Positions 31,726 through 41,062 are shown, counted from the stretch's first letter. The stretch is DNA of 54,158 bases from an uncultured Collinsella sp. (GCA_959026725.1 CAUFMG010000017.1:1-54158), one strand, 5' to 3'. Notes: generated by a model from the letters alone, not told the origin. Numbers and translations are program-made.

Positions 31726-32709
31726 TTACAATTGCGGACGCGGCTTTCGACGCAAAAAATCGAAATGCGTCTCGCTCAAGATAATCGAAAGAAAGATGAG
31801 CGCGAAGCCGGCGAGCAGGCGCGAGGTGAGCGCCTCCCCCATCAGCAGCACCGAGAACAGCACACCCGAAGGCGACTCCATCGAAAGGAGCAGCGAGCCT
31901 GTTGAGGCCGGGACATGCGCCAGGCCAACGTTTTGGATGAGCAGAGCCACACACGTACAGCCCACCGATAGAAACGCCATCACACCGATAAAGCTCGGCG
32001 TCCACACGGACAGCGGCGCTTGGGTCTCGAATAACAGCGACGAGATCAGGCTCAGCACGCCGTTGCCCACAAACATCCAAAACGTGATGACGTTGATGTC
32101 CATCTTGCGGCCATACTTGGCGGTCACCGCCATCTGGATGGCAAAGAAGACCGCACCGCCCAGTGTGATGACATCGCCGACATTGAACTCGACGCTATCG
32201 AGCGCCACCAGACCAATGCCCGCCAGGCACAGCAACGCGGCGCCCAAGTTGTAACGGGTAAGCTTTTCGCCGCTTAGGACGTAGCTCGCAAACGGCACGA
32301 GGATGCAATAGGTACCCGTCAAAAATGCGCTCTTGCCCGCCGTGGTCTGTGCCAGGCCAATCGTCTGCAAACCGTACGCGCCCCACATAAGTGCGCCCAT
32401 ACCAAGTCCGACGATAAGGTTGCGGGCATTAAAGTGCGCGATGATGCGTTTGTGGAAGATGGCGAACATAACCAGCGAAGCCGGAAGAAAACGAATATAG
32501 AGCAGTTCGAACACCGGAATGGTGTCGAGCGCATCTTTCATGGTGGTAAAGGAATAGCCCCAGATGACCGCCACCGATAGCAGCAAGACCTTCCAGAAGA
32601 ACGGGGAACGCGCGCCGGCGCCGCGGGAGGTGCCGCCGGCGCCCAGGTCCTCCCGTGCGACAGGGCTATCGGGCATGTTTTCGATTTCGTTGGCAGCGTA
32701 TTGGGCCAT
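31726..32709 (-). CDS. EamA/DMT-superfamily transporter
   Basis: A 327-residue membrane protein with about ten hydrophobic helices in two EamA repeats (roughly 38-170 and 175-315). The first repeat starts with WKVLLLSVAVIWGYSFTTMK and the second with VGDVITLGGAVFFAIQMAV. This family exports metabolites or amino acids; the substrate is unknown. The N-terminal 35 residues are polar and probably cytoplasmic. The start ATG 32709 follows GAGGA. The neighbour downstream is an N-acyl-amino-acid-type amidohydrolase, so a linked role in amino-acid derivative traffic is possible but only inferred. Confidence 0.85.
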   Translation of the reverse strand: MAQYAANEIENMPDSPVAREDLGAGGTSRGAGARSPFFWKVLLLSVAVIWGYSFTTMKDALDTIPVFELLYIRFLPASLVMFAIFHKRIIAHFNARNLIVGLGMGALMWGAYGLQTIGLAQTTAGKSAFLTGTYCILVPFASYVLSGEKLTRYNLGAALLCLAGIGLVALDSVEFNVGDVITLGGAVFFAIQMAVTAKYGRKMDINVITFWMFVGNGVLSLISSLLFETQAPLSVWTPSFIGVMAFLSVGCTCVALLIQNVGLAHVPASTGSLLLSMESPSGVLFSVLLMGEALTSRLLAGFALIFLSIILSETHFDFLRRKPRPQL

Positions 32710-32780
32710 GGAACATCCTCACACTCAATCTGGGCGTGGTGTCCGCACGCGTATGGCTGCGTGCCGCCTCATGGTCAAAT

Positions 32781-32815
32781 AAAAACGGGGCGCACCGGAC
32801 CCCCGGCACGCCCCG
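32781..32815 (-). terminator. GC-rich terminator upstream of the EamA gene
   Basis: Stem of CGGGGCG with CGCCCCG and an inner CCGG/CCGG pairing; on minus it ends in GTTTTTATTT. It would stop leftward read-through from the YhgE genes. Confidence 0.7.
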
Positions 32816-32871
32816 CTACTGTAGCAACAACCAAGCAGCCCACGCAATTCACTACGCTAAAGCGTCTTGTT

Positions 32872-32893
32872 CCGCCGTTCTACCGAACGGCGG
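32872..32893. repeat. Short perfect hairpin
   Basis: CCGCCGTTC (32872-32880) and GAACGGCGG (32885-32893) around TACC, in the gap between the two terminators. Confidence 0.6.
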
Positions 32894-32908
32894 ACCGGCC
32901 GACGCTGC

Positions 32909-33008
32909 GCGAGCCGCATTCACACCAATCTGACGTTCAATTTCAAGGGCGCGACCAGAAGGTCAGCGCCCTTTCATTTCACGTCACCTTGGCGCAAATG
33001 CGGCTCGC
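32909..33008. repeat. Nested stem-in-stem element with 12-bp outer arms
   Basis: GCGAGCCGCATT (32909-32920) and AATGCGGCTCGC (32997-33008) are perfect outer arms. Inside, AAGGGCGC (32945-32952) pairs with GCGCCCTT (32966-32973). It follows the YhgE gene by 40 bases and has the same plan as the elements at 22031 and 24966, with shorter arms. Confidence 0.75.
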
Positions 33009-33048
33009 TCGCTGACATTGCCGCAGTATCAGCGTTTACATTGTTGCG

Positions 33049-35238
33049 CTAGATTAATTTAGTACTCTCCAGCTTTTCGATAATCCAGTCGTTGGCCTTG
33101 ATGACCGGACGGCGGAAGACGACGCCCAGTGCCAGCGACGGAATCAGATAGCTCGCCAGAATGCCCAGCTCAACCCAGTACTCCATATGGTAGGCGCCAG
33201 CCATGGCGGCATGCATGGCGTTAATGCCATGGGTAAACGGCAGGAACGGATAGATCGCCTGGAACACAGGGCCGGTCATCTCGATGGGGAACGTACCGCC
33301 CGAACCGCCGACCTGCATGACCAGCAGCACAACGGCCAAAGCCTTGCCGATATCGCCAAACGAAACCGTAAGCGTGTAGACGATATTGGAGAACACGAGA
33401 CTCGCGACCCAGCCCGCCAGCACAAACTGCAGCGGGTTGTCGCATTGGATGCCAAAGAACAGGATGTCGCCCGCGCACACGAGTGTCGCCTGCAGCAGGG
33501 CCAGACCTCCAAAGAACAGGTAGCGGCCCAGGTAGATCTCGTGCAGGCGCACGGGGATGAGCTCGTTGATGAGCTCATCGTCAACCGAGACCTTCATCAT
33601 GGCTGCCAGCACGATCGAGCCCACCCACAGCGACAGGATCGTATAGAACGGCGCCATGGCCGAACCGTAATTGCGGATCGGATAGACCGGCTTGCGATCG
33701 AGCGCGACGGGACCGGAAAGCGACACGGCCAGACCCTCGGGATCATTGCCAATCATCGTCTTGATCGTGGCCAGATCGTCCGACATAAGGGCACCGTCGA
33801 GCTCGTCCTTAAAGGCACTGATCTTATCGGACGCTTCACCCAGCTGATCGGAAGCCTTGTTGACCAGCTTTGCAGCCTTGGAGAGGCCCTTTGCCAGCGA
33901 ACCGGATGCATCGGTTAGACCGGCAACAGCGCTATCAAGATCGCCCGAGATGCCATCAAGCGAGTCCAAAATGCCCGAAACCGTCTTCTTGAGCTCCTTG
34001 GCCTTAACCGAGAACGTGGAATCGTAATCGGATTTGGCACCCGCGATGCCGGCCTTGGCATCGGCGATGGCCTGATCGACCTCGGCACGCGAGTTGTTGA
34101 CCTCGGCCATGCTATCGGAGAGAGACTTCGCGGTGGCCGCCAGATCCTTGGCATTGTTGCGGTACTCAACGGCGATTCTGCCCAGCGACGTCGCGGCGGA
34201 CTTGAGGCCGTCCTTCAAATTCTCATCGCTCACCTGGTCGGCAAGGCTGCGGAGCTGATCGGCCACCGTATCGATATCCTTGGCGCGCGCATTGAGGGCC
34301 GCAGCGGCATCGTTGAGTTGGGACACCGTAAGGTCGACATGCTGGTTTGCGGTGTCGAACGCCTTCGCGAACTCGGCAGACACATTGTCGAACGAACCCG
34401 CACTTCCATCGATTGCGGCATCGATGGCATCGTTTGCCGCCTTAAGCGCTTCTTTGGAATCATCGATGCCGCTTTTGGCATGTTCCATGAGCTGCTTTGT
34501 CGACTCATCGACCGTACCCGTCTGCTGGAGCATACCGCTCGCCGACGTCAGCGAATCGGACGTGGAGCTCAAAATGCCCGCAAGCGACGTTGCGCTGGCC
34601 TGAACGTCCTGCAGGTCCTGGACCGAATCGCCGAGCGTCGAGGACAGGTTGGCGATAAAGTTGCTGACCTGGTCGGTGCTCATGTAATCGAGCAGGCTGG
34701 ACACCGTCTTAAGACCGATGCTCGTAATGGTCTCGGTAAAAGCTTCGTTAACCTGGCTTTGAACGGCGCTCGAACCCTTCTCGGTCACGATCTGCGCGAT
34801 GGCGTTGGCTTTCTGGTTCTCATAGAACTCGATATCAGCGTGTTTCACGTCGGTCGAGAAAAGCGTCATCATGTCAGCGCTAAACGTTTTGGGGATAACG
34901 ACGGCAGCATAGTACGCGCCCGACTTAACGCCCTCGATAGCCTTTTCGCGATTGTTGAGCACAACCCAATCGAAGCTCTCGTTGCCGCGCAGGGTGGCGG
35001 TTACGTTTTCGCCCACGTTGACCTCGACGGGAATCAAATCGCTCTCGTAGCCCTCGTCGGTGTTGACCACGGCGATCTTAAGATTGCCGGTGTTGCCGTA
35101 CGGATCCCAGCTGCCGGCGATGTTAAACCACGCGTACAGACACGGTACGATAATGAGGCCCATCACGACAACCAAGCCGATCACGGAGCGAGACACGTTT
35201 TGGACATCGCGCTTAAACAGATGCAGGATGTTCTTCAT
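33049..35238 (-). CDS. YhgE/Pip-family membrane protein, smaller copy
   Basis: A 729-residue protein with the YhgE/Pip plan: one N-terminal membrane helix (VVVMGLIIVPCLYAWFNIAG), a long extracytoplasmic region of about 480 residues rich in Ala, Ser and Asp and predicted mainly coiled helix, then five or six C-terminal helices of ABC-2 permease type. The motif AWFNIAGSWDPYGNTGNLKI after helix 1 is a family mark. Relatives include the phage-receptor protein YueB/Pip and the type VII secretion protein EsaA. It starts at the ATG directly after the TAA of the larger copy, with GGAGGTGAG as ribosome site, so the pair is translated together and probably forms a complex. Confidence 0.88.
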   Translation of the reverse strand: MKNILHLFKRDVQNVSRSVIGLVVVMGLIIVPCLYAWFNIAGSWDPYGNTGNLKIAVVNTDEGYESDLIPVEVNVGENVTATLRGNESFDWVVLNNREKAIEGVKSGAYYAAVVIPKTFSADMMTLFSTDVKHADIEFYENQKANAIAQIVTEKGSSAVQSQVNEAFTETITSIGLKTVSSLLDYMSTDQVSNFIANLSSTLGDSVQDLQDVQASATSLAGILSSTSDSLTSASGMLQQTGTVDESTKQLMEHAKSGIDDSKEALKAANDAIDAAIDGSAGSFDNVSAEFAKAFDTANQHVDLTVSQLNDAAAALNARAKDIDTVADQLRSLADQVSDENLKDGLKSAATSLGRIAVEYRNNAKDLAATAKSLSDSMAEVNNSRAEVDQAIADAKAGIAGAKSDYDSTFSVKAKELKKTVSGILDSLDGISGDLDSAVAGLTDASGSLAKGLSKAAKLVNKASDQLGEASDKISAFKDELDGALMSDDLATIKTMIGNDPEGLAVSLSGPVALDRKPVYPIRNYGSAMAPFYTILSLWVGSIVLAAMMKVSVDDELINELIPVRLHEIYLGRYLFFGGLALLQATLVCAGDILFFGIQCDNPLQFVLAGWVASLVFSNIVYTLTVSFGDIGKALAVVLLVMQVGGSGGTFPIEMTGPVFQAIYPFLPFTHGINAMHAAMAGAYHMEYWVELGILASYLIPSLALGVVFRRPVIKANDWIIEKLESTKLI

Positions 35239-38019
35239 TTATGCCTCACCTCCTTTGGAGTGCTTGCCAAGCGCGGTGGTATCTCCATCATTTGTGGCTG
35301 TGCTGTCGCTGCCCTGAGATTTATGGTGCGAGCCGATATGCGGCAAGCGGCCCGTGGACTGATCGCCGCCCTTGGCACCACGCTCGCTGGCGTTGAGGCC
35401 AAACATGTGGCGGGCAGCAGGAATGGCGGCCGTGTGTTCGCGCATCTCGCGACGCAGGTCCTCATCCGAAAGCGCCGAGATGCGCATCTGGGTATTGAGG
35501 CTCGCGCGGATATATTCGATATTGATAAGCCAGCCGCAGATGGCAATAACCGAGATGATCCAAATGACAAGCAGGATGATCTTGCCGTTATTGTCGATAT
35601 CGAGAACCGTCGACAGGACAAAGAGCAGGACCTGAACGCCCACCACGGCGGCAAAACCGCCCTTGATGTAGTACGGGTAGCGATGTTCAAAGGCGACCGC
35701 ATGATCGAGCAGTTCGCGACGGTACGAATCGGAATCGAGCATGACACGCATGGCCGTGCGCAGCGAGTAGCGCTGGCGCGGCAGGTCGTTGGACTCGCAA
35801 ATCATCATACCGGTCGTGGAAAGCTGTTTATCAAAGAGCAGGTTAAGGTTGAGCAGCAGCGGACGCAGCTGCAGACCGATAAAGAGCGCCACGATCAAGA
35901 ACACGCCCAGAATGCACAGGTTAAACAGGTAGTTGAACGAATACATGCCGCCGACCGTCTCGCGCAGCAGATTGATGCCGTAGGTAAAGGGCAGCAGCGG
36001 GTGCAGCCACTGGAAGAAGCCTGGCATCATCTCGATGGGGTACATGCCCGACGAACCCGGGATCTGCACGATAACCAGAATGACGCCGATAGCCTTGCCG
36101 ATATGCTTAAACGTGGTGGACAGCGCATAGATGATATTGACGTAGGTGAACGAGATGGCGATGCCGCCCAGCACGAACAGCAGCGGGCTGACGCACTGCA
36201 CGCCGATCACCAGATCGCCTACCGTAACGATGATGGCCTGCAACGCGCCCAGGATCACCAGGAGCAACCAGCGGCCAAAGTAGCCCTGACGCGCGGTAAA
36301 GCTGCCGATGCCTTCGCGGTCGACCTCGAGCTTGTAGATAGCGATAAGCACGTAGCCGCCCACCCACAGCGCCAGATTGGTATAGAACGGGGCAATGCCC
36401 GAACCAAAGCTCTTGACCGGGTAAATTGACTTTGAGGTCAGCTCGACCGGAGATGCCATGAAGTCTGCAACATCATCGACGTCGACGCCCATCAGGCCGG
36501 CCAGCTCGCCCATGGACTCGGAGGTCTGTAGCGCCGCGATGTCGTTGGCGGCGGTTGCGAGCTTGTCCTGGACCTTGGCAAGCGAGGCATCGGTCTGGGA
36601 CAGCGTGGTCTTGGCCTGACCGAGCGTGGCGTTGAGTTGCGAAAGTGTACCGCGCGCACTTGCAATAGTAGGCGTGAGGCCAGACACGATTCCCGTCAGA
36701 TCACCCGAGACGGCGGCAAACGAATCAAGTGCGCTCGAGACCTTCGGCAGCGCGTTTTGACCCAAGTCCGTCTGAGCCTGGCCAAGGTTGGTCGCACCGG
36801 TCTGAATTGCATTATTGATAGCGTCGCTGGCACCCGAGACAGCCGCAGCGTCATTCGCCATGGCGCTCGACTGCGCAGACAGACCGTCCTTGATGCTCTG
36901 AAGCTTTTCATTCTGCTCGCGGAGCAAATCGATGATCGATACAATGCGCGCGTCAATTTCCTTGGAACCTGTCGACGTGTCATTGACGAGAATTTCCAAG
37001 TGCCCGATAACGGCCTTATTGTGGTCGATCGTCGCTTGGAGAGACTCAAGCGAGTTGTCGATACGGGTAGTCGTAGATGCGACCGTGCCCGTCAGCTTGC
37101 CAATCGCAGCGTTTGCGGAGGCTGACGTCTTGGTGAGCGCAAGGCTGCCTTCCGAGAGCGCCTTGGAGAGCGAGGCGACAGAGTTGCCCGCCGTGGCGCG
37201 AGCCTCGCCCAGCAGGTCATTGCCCTGGGAGATCGCCTGCGTCAGCGACGGCGCCTGACCCTGCAGACCGGCAAGTGCCGCATCTGCCGAGGCAATGGAA
37301 CCACTCGTCTTATCGATGGCGGCATTCATGTCGCCAATCGAATCACGCACTTCGCCCAACGTATCGGAAGCCTCTGATACCGAACCGGCCAACGAATCCT
37401 GAGTCTGGGTTGCCTTGTCCTTTAAATCGACTCCGGCATCCTTGGCAATACTGGCAACGGTCTCGCCCACCGTGGAGACAAATTCCGAGTTGATCTGCTC
37501 CTCGATGGTGTTTGCACCGGTGTCGGTAACCTTGGGCGCAATAGCGCTCTTCTTCTCATTGACGTAGTACGTAAGCTTGGGCTGATGGTAGTTGCCGTCG
37601 AGCATCGAAACCAGGTTATCCGAGAAGTTCTTGGGGACTACGATGGCCGCATAGTACTCACCGCTCTCGACGCCCTCTTTGGCATCGGCCGCAGAATCGA
37701 CGAAGGTCCAGCCCAGCTGATCGTTCTCCTTGAGCTGATCGACGACCTTATCGCCCGCGTTGAGCTCGCCCACCAGGTCGTTTTGGGTTCCCTGATCGTT
37801 GTTAGCGATGGCAATCTTGATACCCTGGGTGTTTCCGTACGGATCCCAGTTTGCCACGATGTTGTACCAGGCATACAGCGAGGGAATAACACACACGCCA
37901 AGGGTAACCACCAAGGCAACGGGGTTCATAAGCAATCGCTTAATGTCGCGCTTAAAGATCGCAAAGGAGACCTTTGCGTTGGATAGTTTGCTGCCGAGAC
38001 TCACGCTTGGACCATCCAT
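35239..38019 (-). CDS. YhgE/Pip-family membrane protein, larger copy
   Basis: A 926-residue protein with the same plan as its neighbour: N-terminal helix (PVALVVTLGVCVIPSLYAWY followed by NIVANWDPYGNTQG), a long Ala/Ser-rich helical ectodomain (about 80-520), then six permease-type helices. It differs by a C-terminal extension of about 190 residues with two extra hydrophobic segments and a polar, charged tail. The start is uncertain. ATG 38019 fits the family's N-terminus and is used here, but only a weak GACAGG precedes it; the frame runs to a TTG at 38088. A TATATT at 38112-38117 (read on minus) with a GTACAGTTGTAC palindrome just upstream may be the promoter. Confidence 0.85.
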   Translation of the reverse strand: MDGPSVSLGSKLSNAKVSFAIFKRDIKRLLMNPVALVVTLGVCVIPSLYAWYNIVANWDPYGNTQGIKIAIANNDQGTQNDLVGELNAGDKVVDQLKENDQLGWTFVDSAADAKEGVESGEYYAAIVVPKNFSDNLVSMLDGNYHQPKLTYYVNEKKSAIAPKVTDTGANTIEEQINSEFVSTVGETVASIAKDAGVDLKDKATQTQDSLAGSVSEASDTLGEVRDSIGDMNAAIDKTSGSIASADAALAGLQGQAPSLTQAISQGNDLLGEARATAGNSVASLSKALSEGSLALTKTSASANAAIGKLTGTVASTTTRIDNSLESLQATIDHNKAVIGHLEILVNDTSTGSKEIDARIVSIIDLLREQNEKLQSIKDGLSAQSSAMANDAAAVSGASDAINNAIQTGATNLGQAQTDLGQNALPKVSSALDSFAAVSGDLTGIVSGLTPTIASARGTLSQLNATLGQAKTTLSQTDASLAKVQDKLATAANDIAALQTSESMGELAGLMGVDVDDVADFMASPVELTSKSIYPVKSFGSGIAPFYTNLALWVGGYVLIAIYKLEVDREGIGSFTARQGYFGRWLLLVILGALQAIIVTVGDLVIGVQCVSPLLFVLGGIAISFTYVNIIYALSTTFKHIGKAIGVILVIVQIPGSSGMYPIEMMPGFFQWLHPLLPFTYGINLLRETVGGMYSFNYLFNLCILGVFLIVALFIGLQLRPLLLNLNLLFDKQLSTTGMMICESNDLPRQRYSLRTAMRVMLDSDSYRRELLDHAVAFEHRYPYYIKGGFAAVVGVQVLLFVLSTVLDIDNNGKIILLVIWIISVIAICGWLINIEYIRASLNTQMRISALSDEDLRREMREHTAAIPAARHMFGLNASERGAKGGDQSTGRLPHIGSHHKSQGSDSTATNDGDTTALGKHSKGGEA

Positions 38020-38111
38020 CCTGTCGTTGAATCGAATCGTACTATCGACAACCATTGTACGTAGGCGCTTTAGTGCCTCGCGGCACAATGGTGCTGAGTT
38101 TTGCGGATAGC

Positions 38112-38149
38112 AATATACTACGAAGATAAGTTAACGTACAGTTGTACAG
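38112..38149 (-). promoter_or_regulatory. Candidate promoter and operator for the YhgE pair
   Basis: On minus, a TATATT hexamer (plus 38112-38117) lies downstream of the 12-bp palindrome GTACAACTGTAC-like core (GTACAGTTGTAC on plus, about 38135-38146). A dimeric regulator could bind there; no regulator gene is adjacent. Confidence 0.35.
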
Positions 38150-38194
38150 TATCTTTAATTTCAGCAGGTCACAAAACCACAACCCGCACAAATA

Positions 38195-38223
38195 AATGAT
38201 CCCTTGGGGACGGAGGGATCATT
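38195..38223. repeat. Hairpin with TGGGGACGG loop
   Basis: AATGATCCCT (38195-38204) and AGGGATCATT (38214-38223) are perfect arms around TGGGGACGG; the string GGGGACGGAGG also occurs in hairpin 2 at 29674. Confidence 0.8.
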
Positions 38224-38231
38224 CAAAAGGA

Positions 38232-38301
38232 AACGAGAGTGGAAAATCTCCCACTTCAAGCCCGCATTCGAGCCAAAAGTGGGAGATTATCCACTCTCGT
38301 T
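38232..38301. repeat. Large hairpin after htpG (25-bp arms)
   Basis: Arms 38232-38256 and 38277-38301 pair over 25 bases with one mismatch around a 20-base loop; the left arm begins AACGAGAGTGGAAAATC. It sits 31 bases after the htpG stop codon and could act as its terminator. Confidence 0.85.
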
Positions 38302-38331
38302 CTAATCTAGTTACGGTGCCATATCCCCGAA

Positions 38332-40356
38332 CTACATCAAGTTGCAAACAGCCGCGGCGAAAGCTACGGGGTCCTCGGGGAGGATGCCCTCGACCAGCAG
38401 AGCCTGGTCATAGAGCAGACCAGAGTACTGCTTGATCTTGTCGGCGTCGCCTGCCTTCTGGGCAGCGACAAGCTTGTCGAAGACCGGGTGCTTGGCGTTG
38501 AGCTCGAGCACGCGCTGGCTCTTGGGCATGCCGTCGGGCGCGCCCTCGGGTCCCTTCTGGAGTACCTTCTCCATCTCGAGCGAAAGCGGGCCCTCGGTGG
38601 TGATGCAAGCGGGAGCATCGGTCAGGCGCGCGGAGACGGCAACTTTCTCGACCTTGCCACCGAGTGCCTCCTTCATGGCGCTAAAGAGGTCCTCGTTCTC
38701 CTTGGTGGCGTCCTCGGCCTCCTTCTTCTCATCCTCGGTCGCCAGGTCAAGATCACCGGTCGCGACGTTCTTGAGCTCCAGATGACGATCCTCGACCTCG
38801 GGCTCGGCACCGTCGGCCACAGCCTTCTCGGCAGCCTCGCGGGCAGCATCGTCCTCGTAGATCTTGGGCATATCGGCGGCAACGTACTCACGCATAGCCT
38901 GGAACGTGAACTCATCCACATCCTGCGTCAGCAGCAGCACGTCATAGCCGCGGTCGAGCACGCCCTTTACCACGGGCATCTTGGCCAAGCGCTCACGCGA
39001 GTCACCGGCGGCGTAGTAGATGGCCTTCTGGTCCTCGGGCATGCCCTTGGCATACTCGGCCAGGGTAATCATCTTCTGTTCCTTGGCAGACCAGAACAGC
39101 AACAGGTCGGCGAGCTCATCGGCCTTCATGCCATAGCTCGAGTAGATGCCGTACTTAAGACCGCGGCCAAAGTTCTCAAAGAACTTCTCGTAGGCCTCGC
39201 GGTCGTTGTCACGCATATCCTCAAGGTCGGCGGTGATCTTCTTTTCCACGCGCTTGGCGATGGCCTTGAGCTGACGGTTCTGCTGCAGCGTCTCACGCGA
39301 GATGTTGAGCGACACGTCAGCAGAATCCACGACACCGCGGACAAAGTTGTAGTAGTCGGGCAGCAGGTCGTCGCACTTCTCCATAATCAGCACGTTGGAG
39401 CTGTAGAGCGCCAGGCCCTTCTCGTAGTCCTTGCTGTACAGATCGAACGGCGCGCGGCCCGGCACAAACAGCAGGGCGTCATACTCGAGCGTGCCCTCGG
39501 CATGGAAGCTGATGGTGCGCGCAGGATTATCAAAGTCGTGGAACGTGGACTTGTAGAACTCGTCGTAGTCCTTCTGCTCGACATCGGAGCTGCGCTTTTT
39601 CCAGATCGGTGTCATTGAGTTGACGGTCTCGAGCTCCTGGTAGTCCTCGTACTCGGGCTTGTAATCGTCGCCGGCGTCCTCGGGCTTGGGTTTCTGGCGG
39701 CTCTTGGACACCATCATCTGAATCGGGTAGCGCACATAGTTGCTGTACTGCTGAATCAGGCTCTTGAGGCCCCACTCGGTCAGGAAGCGATCGTAGGTCT
39801 CGGCCTCGCCGTCGGCATCGAGCTTCTCGTTCTCGCGCAGCGTCAGGATGACATCGGTACCGTGCTCGGCGCGCTCGCCATCTTCGATGGTGTAGCCCTC
39901 AAGACCGTCGGACTCCCAAACGTGGGCGGTATCCTCGCCATAGGCGCGGCTCACGACCTTCACATGGCTGGCGACCATAAAGGCCGAGTAGAAGCCCACG
40001 CCAAACTGGCCGATGATGTCGACATCCGAACCCTGCTGCTCGGCGTTCTCGGTCTTAAACTCCTCGGAGCCGGAATGGGCGATGGTGCCCAAGTTGCGCT
40101 CGAGCTCCTCGGCGGTCATGCCAATGCCGTTATCCGAGATCGTGATGGTGCGGGCATCCTTGTCGAAAGAGACGCGGATGGCAAGGTCACCTTGGTCGAG
40201 CTTAACGCTCGGATCCTGCAGGCTCTTAAAGTTGAGCTTGTCGACGGCGTCGCTCGCGTTAGAGATAAGCTCGCGCAGGAAGATTTCCTTATTGGTGTAG
40301 ATGGAGTTGATCATGAGGTCGAGCAGTTTTTTGCTCTCGGTCTTAAATTGACGCAT
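38332..40356 (-). CDS. htpG: Molecular chaperone HtpG (Hsp90)
   Basis: HtpG is the bacterial Hsp90, an ATP-dependent cytoplasmic dimeric chaperone. The 674-residue protein has the N-terminal GHKL ATPase domain with SNASDAVDKL, the ATP motif SDNGIGMTAEEL and the glycine-rich lid GQFGVGFYSAFMV. The middle domain carries the catalytic Arg region SLNISRETLQQNRQL, and a C-terminal dimerisation domain follows. A short acidic Glu/Lys-rich insert (about 545-570) is a minor oddity. The start ATG 40356 follows AAAGGA. No heat-shock operator (CIRCE) was seen in the 200-base upstream gap. Confidence 0.97.
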   Translation of the reverse strand: MRQFKTESKKLLDLMINSIYTNKEIFLRELISNASDAVDKLNFKSLQDPSVKLDQGDLAIRVSFDKDARTITISDNGIGMTAEELERNLGTIAHSGSEEFKTENAEQQGSDVDIIGQFGVGFYSAFMVASHVKVVSRAYGEDTAHVWESDGLEGYTIEDGERAEHGTDVILTLRENEKLDADGEAETYDRFLTEWGLKSLIQQYSNYVRYPIQMMVSKSRQKPKPEDAGDDYKPEYEDYQELETVNSMTPIWKKRSSDVEQKDYDEFYKSTFHDFDNPARTISFHAEGTLEYDALLFVPGRAPFDLYSKDYEKGLALYSSNVLIMEKCDDLLPDYYNFVRGVVDSADVSLNISRETLQQNRQLKAIAKRVEKKITADLEDMRDNDREAYEKFFENFGRGLKYGIYSSYGMKADELADLLLFWSAKEQKMITLAEYAKGMPEDQKAIYYAAGDSRERLAKMPVVKGVLDRGYDVLLLTQDVDEFTFQAMREYVAADMPKIYEDDAAREAAEKAVADGAEPEVEDRHLELKNVATGDLDLATEDEKKEAEDATKENEDLFSAMKEALGGKVEKVAVSARLTDAPACITTEGPLSLEMEKVLQKGPEGAPDGMPKSQRVLELNAKHPVFDKLVAAQKAGDADKIKQYSGLLYDQALLVEGILPEDPVAFAAAVCNLM

Positions 40357-40528
40357 GTGCAGTCCTTTCGCGCTACCCCCGTCCGCAAAAACGGCCCGGT
40401 TGCCCGAGCCGCATCGCAGACCTGCTATGTTCAGACTTAGATTTTATAACCCATTAGCGCGCATATATACATACGGAATCGAAAAACTGTATGTCCAAAC
40501 GCTCCGATGCGCCAATTGCCAAGGAGTG

Positions 40529-40539
40529 CCCCCCCCCCC
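40529..40539. repeat. Poly-C tract (11 C)
   Basis: Eleven consecutive C residues lie between the GNAT gene stop codon and htpG, just 22 bases beyond the GNAT stop on the minus strand. It is outside any coding frame I accept. Such tracts slip during replication, so length may vary between isolates. Confidence 0.8.
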
Positions 40540-40561
40540 TGCCGGCAGAAAAGGAACGTCC

Positions 40562-41062
40562 CTATCTGCCATCTACGCGCTTGGGCATCCAGGCATGGGG
40601 TTGGCCCTCGTCTTCGTAATCTACCGGGGCAATTTGCGTGTAGCCCGCCTTTACATAGAGCGGCAGCACGTATTCCTGTGCATGCAGCTTAATAAGCTTT
40701 GCGCCGGCATCGCGTGCACACGCATCACTGGCCTCGACGATCGCACTCGCCAATCCGCGACGACGCATAGCCGGCAGCACTGCGACGCGCCCCATAATGT
40801 AGGTCTCCCCCGCCGCAACGCCTTCGTCCATGTCGCATGCCGGCAACACCGGGGCCTCTGCGTCAGCCACGCGCTCAAGCTCTTCGGGAAACACGCGCGA
40901 GCAACCGGCAAGCTCGCCGTCTACATAGAGCGTCACATGAATGCAGTTCGGATCCTCGTCGATAGCGTCGAACTCATTCTCGTAGCCCTGCTCGTCCATA
41001 AAAACGACGCGGCGCACCAACGCCGCGTCATCAAAGCATCCCGTCTTAAGTTGAATATCCAT
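40562..41062 (-). CDS. GNAT-family N-acetyltransferase
   Basis: A 166-residue acetyl-CoA-dependent transferase. The N-terminal half matches the YjcF-type subgroup (VRRVVFMDEQGYENEFDAID, then HVTLYVDGELAGCSRVF). The acetyl-CoA-binding motif is GRVAVLPAMRRRGLASAIVE. The C-terminal part has the usual beta-bulge and a YVKAGY segment. The start ATG 41062 follows AAGGGG; the frame extends six codons to 41080. The acceptor is unknown. It lies just beyond the exopolysaccharide control genes on the same strand (39 bases after the PHP phosphatase), so it may be read as the last gene of that operon. Confidence 0.88.
   Translation of the reverse strand: MDIQLKTGCFDDAALVRRVVFMDEQGYENEFDAIDEDPNCIHVTLYVDGELAGCSRVFPEELERVADAEAPVLPACDMDEGVAAGETYIMGRVAVLPAMRRRGLASAIVEASDACARDAGAKLIKLHAQEYVLPLYVKAGYTQIAPVDYEDEGQPHAWMPKRVDGR

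Noticed and set aside
34318..36429. 703-codon plus-strand frame opposite the YhgE genes
   Set aside because: Antisense shadow with biased composition and no ribosome site.
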